From Clostridia bacterium (GTDB lineage: Bacteria; Bacillota; DSM-521; Neomoorellales; SLTJ01), in contig JANLFO010000010.1 of the NCBI GenBank assembly GCA_024653205.1, positions 1-64,000 of the forward strand: 64,000 nt of DNA, in the 5' to 3' direction. This document shows positions 9,173 to 16,978 of the stretch, one piece after another (within the stretch, counting starts at the first letter, position 1; each line of letters opens with the position of its first letter). The notes under the pieces were generated by a model. That model worked only from the letters and a program-made list of their open reading frames with translations, made no database searches and was not told the origin of the DNA. Position numbers and translations under genes: made by a program.

Positions 9173-9388
9173 CTGGTACCACCTCCTTTCCGGCCGTTTT
9201 CGGCAAAATGTTAGCAAATCCTGGTGTGTCAGGTCAAGGCGGATACCAGACCGAATTTCCCTGCTACGAGCCGTATTGCCGAATGTCAGGCCCGGCAGTG
9301 AAAGGTGCGACCTCTTAACGCCGATACGGCGCTATAACCAACAATCTCATTCGCCTAGTAAAGTCGTCGGCCGTACCGCCCAAAGCTA

Positions 9389-9417
9389 TTGACTTGCCTT
9401 GGGTAGCGTGCTATCAT
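9389..9417 (+). promoter_or_regulatory. Promoter of the tRNA-Gly/tRNA-Cys unit
   Basis: TTGACT (9389-9394) and TATCAT (9412-9417) spaced 17 bp apart, about 50 bp before tRNA-Gly. Confidence 0.85.
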
Positions 9418-9466
9418 AATGACGTCGGCCCGGTCTGGAATTAGGGGCTCTGACACCGGGCCTCGA

Positions 9467-9541
9467 GCGGAAGTAGCTCAGCGGTAGAGCATCGCCTTGC
9501 CAAGGCGGGGGTCGCGGGTTCAAATCCCGTCTTCCGCTCCA
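9467..9541 (+). tRNA. tRNA-Gly (anticodon GCC)
   Basis: A 75-nt tRNA; acceptor GCGGAAG/CTTCCGC, discriminator T, encoded CCA, anticodon GCC in loop TTGCCAA. Followed 9 bp later by tRNA-Cys. Confidence 0.95.
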
Positions 9542-9550
9542 TTTATTTAG

Positions 9551-9626
9551 GGTGCGGTGGCGAAGTGGCTAACGCCGTGGTCTGCAAAACCACTATTCGC
9601 CGGTTCGAATCCGGCCCGCACCTCCA
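9551..9626 (+). tRNA. tRNA-Cys (anticodon GCA)
   Basis: A 76-nt tRNA; acceptor GGTGCGG/CCGCACC, discriminator T, encoded CCA, anticodon GCA in loop TCTGCAAAA. Co-transcribed with tRNA-Gly. Confidence 0.95.
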
Positions 9627-9638
9627 AAGCAACTAACT

Positions 9639-9672
9639 CGGCAGGGTAACGGCCCTGCCGATCTCGTTTCTT
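9639..9672 (+). terminator. Terminator after tRNA-Cys
   Basis: CGGCAGGG / CCCTGCCG stem (9639-9660) followed by the T-rich tail ATCTCGTTTCTT. Confidence 0.8.
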
Positions 9673-9745
9673 GGCACCCTTACCGCCTTGGAGGTTTAAG
9701 AGCCGGATTGACGGCGAACACTACGGTAGGAGGTGAGACGTTCAG

Positions 9746-10000
9746 GTGGAAATCAGCAACTTTGACCAGTGGGTGAACACCCTGTCCACCGCCGTGAGCA
9801 AGGCCAGGGGCATGGGCATGTCCGATGAAATGATCAGGAGTTCGGCCGTACAGGTGGGAAACTACCTATACGCCAATGTCGACCCGGACATTCCGGAGAA
9901 CCGGGTGCTGAGGGCGATGTGGGAAGTAGCCGACGAGCCCGAGCGCCAGGCGATTGCCAGCACCCTGGTGAAGCTCTGCGACAAATACGGTCGGCACTAG
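9746..10000 (+). CDS. DUF3243 family protein
   Basis: An 84-residue cytoplasmic protein of the DUF3243 family (YmfJ-like, common in spore-forming Firmicutes), recognised from FDQWVNTLSTAVSKARGMGM, QVGNYLYANVDPDIPENRVL and the all-helical layout. The GTG start follows AGGAGGTGAG at proper spacing. Single gene with its own terminator. Function unknown. Confidence 0.8.
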   Translation: MEISNFDQWVNTLSTAVSKARGMGMSDEMIRSSAVQVGNYLYANVDPDIPENRVLRAMWEVADEPERQAIASTLVKLCDKYGRH

Positions 10001-10013
10001 CTCGCCACCCAGG

Positions 10014-10050
10014 AAGGGGCAGCCGGCCTCCCCGCCTGACTGCCCCTTTT
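10014..10050 (+). terminator. Terminator after the DUF3243 gene
   Basis: AAGGGGCAG (10014-10022) pairs with CTGCCCCTT (10040-10048), followed by TT. It lies between convergent DUF3243 and the cotJC 3' part and may serve both. Confidence 0.75.
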
Positions 10051-10073
10051 CCGGCGTGAAATCCAAATCTCCA

Positions 10074-10553
10074 TCAGTAGTATTTCTTGGAATCCATGTA
10101 CTCGTACAAGAGCTGGAGAGTCTCGCCGAACCGCTGGTAGTGCACTATTTCCCGCTCCCTCAGGAAGCGCAGCACGTCGGTAACGTCGGGATCGTCCGAG
10201 AGATTGATGAGCCACTCGTAGGTGGAACGCGCCTTCTGCTCGGCGGCCATGTTCTCGTGCATGTCAGTTATGGGATCCCCTTTGGACTGAATATACGAAG
10301 CGGTCCAGGGCACCCCGTCGGCGTTGACAAAGTACAGCGCCCGGTCGTGGTCGGCATAGTAGCCGTCCAGGCCGGCCCGCTTTATGTCCTCCAGCCGCGC
10401 GTCTTTGATCAGGTTATAAACCAGCGCCGCCACGATTTCCATGTGCGCCAACTCTTCGGTCCCGATATCGGTTAGAACGGCTTTGGCCTGGGGAATGGGC
10501 ATGGTGTACCGCTGGGTCAGGTAACGTAAAGAGGCCGCGAGTTCACCGTCCGG
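10074..10553 (-). pseudogene. cotJC: cotJC, 3' part (residues 32-190) of a gene split by a 6.3-kb element
   Basis: CotJC is a manganese-catalase-family spore coat protein. This segment encodes everything after codon 31, from YGGPDGELAAS through the end at DSKKYY, including putative metal ligands in DGEL, TEELAHMEI, AAEQKAR and EREIVHY. Upstream of the core the frame stays open but loses all resemblance (SYQKRK, then the recombinase 3' end). The missing first 32 codons lie at 16868-16963 directly behind cotJB, reading up to the same GGG-GGC-CCG codons. Joining the two at the shared core gives a 190-residue CotJC, the normal length. It is therefore a reversibly interrupted gene rather than a dead one; whether excision occurs is not shown by sequence. 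An internal ATG at 10502 could give a 142-residue fragment lacking the first ligand. Confidence 0.93.
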
Positions 10554-10563
10554 GCCCCCGTAC
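10551..10563. repeat. Left attachment core of the cotJC element
   Basis: The sequence CGGGCCCCCGTAC here matches CGGGCCCCCATAC at 16868-16880 with one mismatch. The first nine bases are identical. It lies in frame within the YGGP codons of cotJC. The crossover point must lie in the identical nine bases. Confidence 0.85.
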
Positions 10564-10578
10564 TTTCGCTTTTGATAA

Positions 10579-12192
10579 CTACCGCCGCCGGAACACCACC
10601 TCGCCGATGGTGTAATCCTTCCTCAGGTACAGGGCCTCAAAAGCAGCCCCCAACAGTTCCTTCTGCACCGAAGGTGACAGCCGGTGCAGATTGTCCAGTT
10701 GGTGTCTTATACGGCCACAAAGCGCTTCCACGTCCTTCTCCGTTCCTCCGGACCGGGCGAGGCGCCCTTCGACCGCTCTCTTTGCCAGTTCCAGCCGGTG
10801 CCTTTCTTCCCGCAACTCCGCCGCCCGCCGACCGTATTCGTCCAGGGTAATGGCGCCCTGCTCGTAGGCCAATTGTTGCTTCCTGAGGGCACCGTCCAGC
10901 CTCTCGAGTTCGCCTGCCAGCCGCCTCAATTCCTCCCCCAAATCCTCTCGTACTGCTTCGGCGACCGCCAGGTGCTCCCGTACGGTCTGTCTCAGCCTCT
11001 CGCCGTCCGCAAGCAACCCTCGCAGCAGCTCCAGGATGGCCCGATCGACCCGCTGCATGTCCCAGTACTTCATGGGCCGGCTGCAGCGGCCGTAGAGGTC
11101 GGCGCACCGGTACCGGTAGAGGAACCGGCCCGCCGGCTTGTTGGCGCCCGACTTGGCCGGGTAGCGGGCCCCGTAAATCTTGGCCCCGCACTCCGCGCAG
11201 CGCAACAGGCCGGAGCCCAGGTACTTGCGCTCGGTGGTCCAATCACGGCTCTGCTTCCGGCGTCTCTCCCTCAACATTGCCTGCACCTGCTCGAACTCTT
11301 CCGGGCTGATCAGCGGGGGATGCGTTCCCTCGCGAATTATCCACTCGTCGGGAGGGCGCATCACCCGCCTCTGTCTGCCCAGGGCATCTCTAATCAGAGT
11401 GGTGGTATTGTAGATGGTGAGACCCAGGTAAACCGGATTGCTCAATACCGTACGGACCGCGTTAGGGCTCCACCTGCCGCCTCTGCGGGTGCGGCACCCT
11501 TGCGCGTTCAGATGGCGGGCGATCTTGGCCTGCCCCCAGCCTTCAAGGAACCGCGCTACTATGAAGCGGTAGACCGGTGCGTTGCGAGGATCTACTTCCA
11601 AGTGCTGGCGGTCGGCGCTCAACCGGTAGCCGAAGGCCGGCAGGGGCACGTTGGTCCTGCCTTCCCTGGCCTTCACCAGCTGGGTAATCCTCACCCGGCC
11701 GGCCGTTGCCTTGCGTTCCTTCTGGGCCAGGGCGGCGTGCAGCACGAGCAGAAACTCGTCGTCATCGGTACGGCTGTCGTAGTTCTCCTTGATCGAGACG
11801 AAGAATCCGCCCCACCCGGCAATCTCCCGTTTCAATTCCAGGACATCCATGACGTCTCTGCTGGTCCGCGATATCTCCTTGGTCACTACTCCCCTTATTC
11901 GGCCGAGGCGAATATCTTCCCTGAGGCGATTCAGCTCCTCCCGCCCGGCAACGTATTCGCCGGACCTTACGTCTATATAAAACCGCACCAACCGGTACCG
12001 GTGCAACTCCGCCCACTGGCTCAGCACCTTCTTCTGATTCTCGATACTGGAAAGCTGGCCTCCCTTACGGGTAGAAATCCGGATGTACCCGCCGACGGGA
12101 AGCCCCGACTGCTCCAGGGTACGCCGCGGATCGGCCAGGACTTCCAGCCGTCTTCCCACCAGGTGGGCCGGGATCAACTCCCTCAAGTCCAA
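10579..12192 (-). CDS. Large serine recombinase of the cotJC element
   Basis: A 537-residue (or 535) large serine recombinase. Residues about 30-180 are the resolvase catalytic domain, with the nucleophile in YIRISTRKG (Ser40) and the SRTSRDVMDV helix; about 190-290 the Recombinase domain (PLPAFGYRL, LNAQGCRTRRGGRW); about 345-395 a zinc ribbon (CAECG and CADLYGRC); then a coiled coil from about 420 to 490. TTG at 12192 opens the frame, but TTG at 12186 is better spaced from GAGGGGGG. Its 3' end lies about 20 bp from the left core in cotJC, typical of an integrase next to its att site. It should catalyse integration and, with a directionality factor, excision. It belongs to the same class as SpoIVCA and SprA. 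Confidence 0.93.
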   Translation of the reverse strand: MDLRELIPAHLVGRRLEVLADPRRTLEQSGLPVGGYIRISTRKGGQLSSIENQKKVLSQWAELHRYRLVRFYIDVRSGEYVAGREELNRLREDIRLGRIRGVVTKEISRTSRDVMDVLELKREIAGWGGFFVSIKENYDSRTDDDEFLLVLHAALAQKERKATAGRVRITQLVKAREGRTNVPLPAFGYRLSADRQHLEVDPRNAPVYRFIVARFLEGWGQAKIARHLNAQGCRTRRGGRWSPNAVRTVLSNPVYLGLTIYNTTTLIRDALGRQRRVMRPPDEWIIREGTHPPLISPEEFEQVQAMLRERRRKQSRDWTTERKYLGSGLLRCAECGAKIYGARYPAKSGANKPAGRFLYRYRCADLYGRCSRPMKYWDMQRVDRAILELLRGLLADGERLRQTVREHLAVAEAVREDLGEELRRLAGELERLDGALRKQQLAYEQGAITLDEYGRRAAELREERHRLELAKRAVEGRLARSGGTEKDVEALCGRIRHQLDNLHRLSPSVQKELLGAAFEALYLRKDYTIGEVVFRRR

Positions 12193-12198
12193 CCCCCC

Positions 12199-12339
12199 TC
12201 AGGAGACCGTACCTCGAGGCGCAGAAGGCCCTCTCCCCGCCCCGTTTTCTCCCCGCACCAGCCGGAGCAGTATCCGAACCAAGCGCCTGAAGACCTCCTC
12301 CGGCACTTCCGGGCCGTGCCCGGCCGACGGCTTCTGCAT
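12199..12339 (-). CDS. Small 46-residue protein upstream of the recombinase
   Basis: An ORF starting MQKPSAGHGPEV at an ATG preceded by GGGGGGAGCAAG, ending 7 bp before the recombinase start region. The middle (PEEVFRRLVRILLRLV) is a short amphipathic helix, and the rest is basic and Gly/Pro-rich. It has no relative I can name. Position and size would suit a recombination directionality factor such as SprB of the SPbeta system, but this is inference; it could instead be a leader peptide or not translated. Confidence 0.5.
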   Translation of the reverse strand: MQKPSAGHGPEVPEEVFRRLVRILLRLVRGENGAGRGPSAPRGTVS

Positions 12340-12407
12340 TCTTGCTCCCCCCACTGACCGTGCATCCTTGTTTGCCGTGTGCCACCGCTAGTCAATATAC
12401 GAGCGTT

Positions 12408-13160
12408 CTAGGAGGCCCGTGAATGCAAGAGATACTGCCTCCGGTCATCAAGGAGCAGGCGGCAGAGGCGAAGATTGATCTCTTCGTTGGTTCGGATGGC
12501 GCGAAGCTCGGAATCCGTCGGCCAGCAACCAGAAGGAATTATTTCCCCGCATACGTCCACGCCGACCAACCGGTAACGGTCACGCAGGAGGGAAAGCAAT
12601 TCAAAGAGGGATTGGGACTCCAGCCTTCCGGAGCCCCAATCGGTGACCGCCTCCTGAAGGACGTCCTTATCGATCGAAACGTATACCTGTCTGGCGGCAA
12701 GCTGTGCCGTGGCCAGCATTTCGCGCGCCCGTCTGGCAGACAGCACCCGCAGCTTGGGCGAGGGCACAGGCCGGCAAGGGCCTTCAGACCCCACCAGCCA
12801 CGCCTCTTCCACCTCCGGGCGCTTGACCAGCTCCAGCAGCCACGATCCGCAACTTACGTGTCCGGGCGGAGAGGGCAGGTAGTCACCGTGACGGTCGAAA
12901 ACCACTGCGGTCAAGGGTTTTCCCTGCCGAAGGGCAAGGTGATAGGAGAGGTGGTGCAGGCTGGCGGAGCCCGAAAAGACTATTCCCGCCGGCAGGGCGG
13001 ACAACTGCTTTCCCGCCTCGCTGAAGCGGGGCCAAGGGGATAACAGCTTCAGCTCCCCCGGCTCCAGGACCAGCTTCACCGAGGCTACCCGCTGCAACCG
13101 AGGCTGCCAACGGAGGGCATCGTCGGCATGAACCAGGCTCACCGTCCACATTGTTCCCAC
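12408..13160 (-). CDS. Arginase/agmatinase-superfamily protein, atypical
   Basis: A 250-residue protein of the ureohydrolase fold. Metal-binding motifs are visible: FDRHGD (the DxHxD motif) near residue 88 and SIDKDVL (SxDxD) near residue 160, with VGVDVCGEI in the last third. It is shorter than typical arginases (about 300) and the usual first metal motif GGDHS is replaced by SLHHLSYH, so the substrate is uncertain (a guanidino compound, or a formimidoyl or deacetylase-like reaction). GTG at 13160 or ATG at 13151 could be the start. It lies inside the cotJC element, 45 bp after the MFS gene. Confidence 0.7.
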   Translation of the reverse strand: MGTMWTVSLVHADDALRWQPRLQRVASVKLVLEPGELKLLSPWPRFSEAGKQLSALPAGIVFSGSASLHHLSYHLALRQGKPLTAVVFDRHGDYLPSPPGHVSCGSWLLELVKRPEVEEAWLVGSEGPCRPVPSPKLRVLSARRAREMLATAQLAARQVYVSIDKDVLQEAVTDWGSGRLESQSLFELLSLLRDRYRLVGVDVCGEIIPSGCWPTDSELRAIRTNEEINLRLCRLLLDDRRQYLLHSRAS

Positions 13161-13205
13161 GCCACCCGATTACCCGGCAGTAAGACTGAGCTCTGCCGTA
13201 CATTA

Positions 13206-14609
13206 TTACTCGGCGTTGTGCGGGTGAATTCTGCCCCGGGCCAAAGAGGCCGGGACGGCTACGGCGGATAAGGCGGCGAATATCACTAGGCTGACGCGCA
13301 CTCCCTGACTCAGGTAGGGAGCGGCGACAGGACCCAGGGGCAGATCTTGCAGATACGCGGTCAGCACGGCGCCGGCCACCCCCATACTCAGCGTCTGTCC
13401 CAGGAGCCGCATCAGGGCCAGAACCGAGGAAGCGCTGCCGTAGTGCGACCTAGGCGCGGTGCTCATAATGGCGTTAACATTGGGCGAGGCAAAAAGCCCG
13501 AATCCCAGTCCTAGAAGGCAGAGGATACCCGTCAATTCCAGAAGCGTAAAATCAGAAAGATAATTTGCCATCAGGACCAAGGCCGCGGAAACCAGGACCA
13601 TGCCCGCCGAGGCTACCATCCTTGGCTCCCAATGATCAGACAGCCGCCCTGCCAGGGGTGAAACCAGCGTTTGGAGTATTGGCTGACCGAGCAAGACCAA
13701 ACCGGCCGTCTGAGGAGAAAGGCCCAGGACCAGCTGTAAGTACAGGGACAGTATGTAGCTGACGGCGAAACTGCCGCTGTAACTAATGAAGGCAGCCAGG
13801 TTGGAGAAGCTAAATCCGGCATTTCCGACAAATAGCCTTACGTCGAGAAGGGGTCCGGGACAGCGCCTCTCCCACATTACAAAGGCAACTACCAATACCA
13901 CCCCGAGCAGGAATAAGCAACGGTTAACCACCGCCGGCAGACCCGAGCCCGAGGCCGCATAGAGCAGAATAGAAATGCCCAGCACGGAGAAGACCGTGCC
14001 CGGCAGGTCCAAGCCGTCTTCCTGCCGCTGTGCCGAACGGAGGCCCAGAACCGCCGCGCTCAGAACCAGGGCAGGTAAACCGATAAGGAAGCTGAACCCA
14101 AAGATCCACCGCCAGCCCAGATAATGAGTAATTATGCCGCCGAGCACCGGTCCGGCAGATAGGCCGGCATAAACGGAAGCGTTGTAGAGCCCCAGTCTCC
14201 TTCCCCGCTCTCCCGGAGGGGAATAACTGGTAAGGATCGCGGGCAAGGTGCCGAATACCATGGCCGCCCCTACACCGCTCGCTACCCGGGCTCCGATTAG
14301 AAACCCGACCCCAGGAGCAAGCGCACAGGCCAGTAACGAAGCGATGAAGACGGCCAGACCCCAGAAGAAGACCTTTTCCCGCCCCCGCAGATCAGCCAGC
14401 CGTCCGCAGGGCAGGAGGGCGGCGGCAGTGGCCACCAGATATACGGTGACTACCCAGCCTATCAGTCGGGCGCCGGCTCCGAACTCTGCTCCCAGGTCCG
14501 CCACTGCCAGAGTGAAAGAGCTACTCATGAACGGGGTCAAGAACGCCGCCAACGTAGTTGCCGGAACCACCCAGGCGGGCTCCGATTCCAATACGACCTG
14601 CGTTCTCAC
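13206..14609 (-). CDS. MFS transporter, EmrB/QacA (DHA2) type, in the cotJC element
   Basis: A 467-residue membrane protein with about 14 hydrophobic segments, the length and layout of DHA2 drug exporters. Motif A is seen in LPCGRLADLRGREKVFF and motif C in NASVYAGLSAGPVLGGII. GTG at 14609 follows AGAAGGTG. It would export small molecules across the inner membrane by proton antiport. It lies between the Fe-S assembly pair and the arginase-family gene on the same strand, and is probably co-transcribed with the latter. Substrate unknown. Confidence 0.85.
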   Translation of the reverse strand: MRTQVVLESEPAWVVPATTLAAFLTPFMSSSFTLAVADLGAEFGAGARLIGWVVTVYLVATAAALLPCGRLADLRGREKVFFWGLAVFIASLLACALAPGVGFLIGARVASGVGAAMVFGTLPAILTSYSPPGERGRRLGLYNASVYAGLSAGPVLGGIITHYLGWRWIFGFSFLIGLPALVLSAAVLGLRSAQRQEDGLDLPGTVFSVLGISILLYAASGSGLPAVVNRCLFLLGVVLVVAFVMWERRCPGPLLDVRLFVGNAGFSFSNLAAFISYSGSFAVSYILSLYLQLVLGLSPQTAGLVLLGQPILQTLVSPLAGRLSDHWEPRMVASAGMVLVSAALVLMANYLSDFTLLELTGILCLLGLGFGLFASPNVNAIMSTAPRSHYGSASSVLALMRLLGQTLSMGVAGAVLTAYLQDLPLGPVAAPYLSQGVRVSLVIFAALSAVAVPASLARGRIHPHNAE

Positions 14610-14669
14610 CGATACCGCACCTTCTCTCTACAGACCGCATGTTGCTGTCGTCCGGTATCGGCTACCAGC

Positions 14670-15902
14670 CTACAACAGGGCCTTCTCGCCTGCCGCCACC
14701 GCCCGGTCGATCTCGGCCTGCAGGGCGGCGGGGAGCCCGACTATCTGCACGTTAAGAAAACCGCGGACGATCGTAGCGGTAGCCTCTTCTTCGCTCAAGC
14801 CCCTGGCCATCAGGTACTCGATTTCCTCCTGGGCGATCTTGCCCACCGCTGCCTCGTGCGATAGATCCACGTTGCCCACCTTGGTAAGCAACTCGGGGAT
14901 GGCATCGATAACTCCTTTTTCTCCCAAGACCAGGCCCCGGCACTCCAGGTGCGCCTTTACCTCCTGGGCCTCGGCCACCAAGCAGCCGCGGTTGATGATC
15001 TCCCCGCCGGTCGTCAGGGTTCGGGCCACTACCTCCGCCCTACTGCGGGGCGCCTGAAGCACCACCCGCGAGCCCAGGTCCATGGACGTGCCCGGCGGGG
15101 CCACCAGGATGCTGTAGTAACGGGCCACCGCCTCCGGTCCCTTGAGCCAGGCAGTAGGGTACATCTGCAGGCTGCCTACCGGCCGCAGGCAGACGTAGTT
15201 AGAAACAAAAAGGCCACCCTCTTCCACCAGGGTGGCAGAGCGAGGCCGCACCGCCACCTCTTCCCCCCAATAGTGGATCATGGTGAAGGTGAGGCGGGCG
15301 CCTTTCTTCACGTAGAACTCCGAAACGCCGATGTGCAGGCCGTGCCTCACCCGGGAGGCGCTGGCGCAGCCGCTAATCAGGTGCAGTTCCGCCCCTTCCT
15401 CCACGATCACGATGTTGTGCACGTTCTGGACCGCGCCTTCTTCCTGGAGGTAAAGGCAGGCCTGTAAGGGGTATATCGTACTCGAACCGGGTAGAGCCCG
15501 GATGAAATAGCCGTTGCGGTGCTCGGCCAGCGCTACCTGGGCGGTGTACTTGTCCTGATCGGGGGCCACTATCCGCCACCAGTAGTCCTCCGCCCAGGGA
15601 TACTTCTCCAGCGCCTCAAAAGTACCCAACACCTCTATGCCTTCCTGAGCCGCACCGCAACGCAGCACCGAATGGTTCACCTGCAGAAACGTTCCTGCCC
15701 GATCCGCCCCCTCCAGCTCCACACCGGTAGCCAGCAATCGCTCGCGATCTTCTAATGCCAATGCTCCGGGATTAAGGGATCCGGGCTCGTCCGAAGCCGG
15801 AACCCGGTAGGCGCCCAAATCCAAGTCTTCTCCGTAAGCTGCCGCCTTATCTCGAGCCGCCCTGGCTCGGGCCATAATCTCCTGCCGCCGTGACATGCTC
15901 AT
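14670..15902 (-). CDS. SufB/SufD-like Fe-S scaffold protein (SMS-type)
   Basis: A 410-residue protein of the SufB/SufD family. A helical N-terminus is followed by the right-handed beta-helix core (HNIVIVEEGAELHLISGCASAS, EFYVKKGARLTFTMIHYW, SRVVLQAPRSRAEVVARTL, CRGLVLGEKGVIDAIPELL, DLSHEAAVGKIAQEEIEYLMARG). The HEAAVGKI/YLMARG end is shared by all SufBD proteins. It is short, with no separate SufD nearby, so it resembles the minimal SufBC-like (SMS) systems of archaea and strict anaerobes. It would form a complex with the adjacent ATPase to assemble Fe-S clusters. It lies 6 bp after the ATPase gene and inside the cotJC element. Confidence 0.88.
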   Translation of the reverse strand: MSMSRRQEIMARARAARDKAAAYGEDLDLGAYRVPASDEPGSLNPGALALEDRERLLATGVELEGADRAGTFLQVNHSVLRCGAAQEGIEVLGTFEALEKYPWAEDYWWRIVAPDQDKYTAQVALAEHRNGYFIRALPGSSTIYPLQACLYLQEEGAVQNVHNIVIVEEGAELHLISGCASASRVRHGLHIGVSEFYVKKGARLTFTMIHYWGEEVAVRPRSATLVEEGGLFVSNYVCLRPVGSLQMYPTAWLKGPEAVARYYSILVAPPGTSMDLGSRVVLQAPRSRAEVVARTLTTGGEIINRGCLVAEAQEVKAHLECRGLVLGEKGVIDAIPELLTKVGNVDLSHEAAVGKIAQEEIEYLMARGLSEEEATATIVRGFLNVQIVGLPAALQAEIDRAVAAGEKALL

Positions 15903-15908
15903 CGGTTC

Positions 15909-16691
15909 TTACTGCCCTCCCGCCGGGGTAGAGTTTTCGAACGAACAGCGCACGCATTCTTCGTAACCCATTTCTTGAATGCAGGCCAACAGCTCCCGTG
16001 GATTGCCCCTGCAGGAAAGATGGCCCTCAAACAGCACGTGCCCCACATCGCCGTTCACGTAATTAAGGATGTGCCCGGTATGAGTAATGATTAGACCGGC
16101 CTTGCGACGACCGTGCCGCACCTGGCGCTGAGACTTGCCTTCACGGTGGGAAATGTTCCTCTCCAGCAGACGGTTCACCACCCGCCCGATGAGAGCCATG
16201 TTTTCTAGGTCTACGCCGGATTCCGGCTCGTCCAACAACACCAGCTGGGGATCCTGGGCCAGCAACTGGAGCAGTTCCGAGCGCTTGAGCTCGCCGCCGG
16301 AAAAACCCAGGTTCACTTCCCTATCCAGGAAGTTGCGGAAGTTCACTTCTTCCGCCAGGCTTTCTATATCCACCCCTCCCCGGCCGCAGACCTGGACCAA
16401 CTGCCGGGTGGTGACTCCCCGAACCGTGGGCGGTCGCTGAAACGATAGTCCAATACCCAATCGCGCGCGGGCATCTACCGGCCAGTCCGTCACGTCCTGA
16501 TCTTGAAAATAGATCTTCCCCCGCACCACGCGGTACCGCTCAAAGCCCATAATCGTACCCAAGAGACTGGTCTTGCCCGAGCCGTTGGGTCCGAAAAGAA
16601 CGTGCACCTCGCCGGGGCGGATCTCAAGGTTAATATCGTGAAGGATTTCGCGGTCCCCTACCGCTACGGTGAGGTTTTCCAGCCTAAGCAT
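15909..16691 (-). CDS. SufC-like ABC ATPase of Fe-S assembly
   Basis: A 260-residue ABC ATPase. Walker A GPNGSGKTS near residue 35, signature LGFSGGELKRSELLQLL, Walker B LVLLDEPESGVD and the switch His in IITHTGHILNY are all present. The pattern FSGGELKR(S/R)E plus EPESGVD identifies SufC. Residues KSQRQVRHGRRKAGL are an insertion between Walker B and the switch His. ATG at 16691 is preferred over GTG at 16709 because GGGGGA precedes it. It is the first gene of the element read from the right end, 177 bp from the right core, and precedes the SufB-like gene by 6 bp. Confidence 0.88.
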   Translation of the reverse strand: MLRLENLTVAVGDREILHDINLEIRPGEVHVLFGPNGSGKTSLLGTIMGFERYRVVRGKIYFQDQDVTDWPVDARARLGIGLSFQRPPTVRGVTTRQLVQVCGRGGVDIESLAEEVNFRNFLDREVNLGFSGGELKRSELLQLLAQDPQLVLLDEPESGVDLENMALIGRVVNRLLERNISHREGKSQRQVRHGRRKAGLIITHTGHILNYVNGDVGHVLFEGHLSCRGNPRELLACIQEMGYEECVRCSFENSTPAGGQ

Positions 16692-16840
16692 GACTTTCCC
16701 CCGCTTCACCGGTTATTGTCAGCCCGTGCTCTGCGTCGCTGCTATTATATCCCCGGACGATACGGGTGACAAGAGAGAAAGGATCCCGGCAACAGGCGGT
16801 ACTCGAGGATTCGCCAACACCGACTGCACGGGTATGTAAC

Positions 16841-16963
16841 TCAGGCAGGATAGCAATAAGGGCGGTACGGGCCCCCATACTGGGTAATAACGTTCTTGGC
16901 CAGGCGGGGATTGGGTTGACGCACTCTAATAGGGTACTGCAGCTTCTTTTCGTAAACCCACAT
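16841..16963 (-). pseudogene. cotJC: cotJC, 5' part (first 32 codons) plus 8 read-through codons
   Basis: Starts MWVYEKKLQYPIRVRQPNP, the hallmark N-terminus of CotJC, at ATG 16963 with AAAGGGGGGAG upstream and 15 bp after the cotJB stop. It reads on through AKNVITQYGGP, where similarity stops at the 9-bp core 16868-16876, then TYR-RPYCYPA residues lead to a TGA at 16841. Unexcised, it gives a 40-residue stub. The rest of the gene is at 10074-10550. This arrangement shows directly that cotJC is interrupted within the cotJABC operon. Confidence 0.93.
16868..16880. repeat. Right attachment core of the cotJC element
   Basis: CGGGCCCCCATAC; partner of 10551-10563, same orientation, nine identical bases then one mismatch. 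Reads as codons Y-G-G-P of cotJC on the minus strand. Confidence 0.85.
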
Positions 16964-16978
16964 CCGCCTCTCCCCCCT

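Larger units (their letters stand above)
10551..16876 (-). mobile_element. Serine-recombinase intervening element splitting cotJC (about 6.3 kb)
   Basis: The unit spans from the core inside the cotJC 3' part to the core inside the cotJC 5' part: 6317 bp from core to core. It contains, all on the minus strand, sufC-like, sufB-like, DHA2-type MFS, arginase-family, a 46-codon ORF and a large serine recombinase whose stop is about 20 bp from the left core. Both flanks read cotJC in the same frame at the core, so excision would give an uninterrupted gene. Similar elements are known in sporulation genes (skin in sigK, SPbeta in spsM, vfbin in spoVFB), where a serine recombinase removes the insert from the mother-cell chromosome. 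Boundaries are seen in the sequence; excision and timing are inference. Confidence 0.9.
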
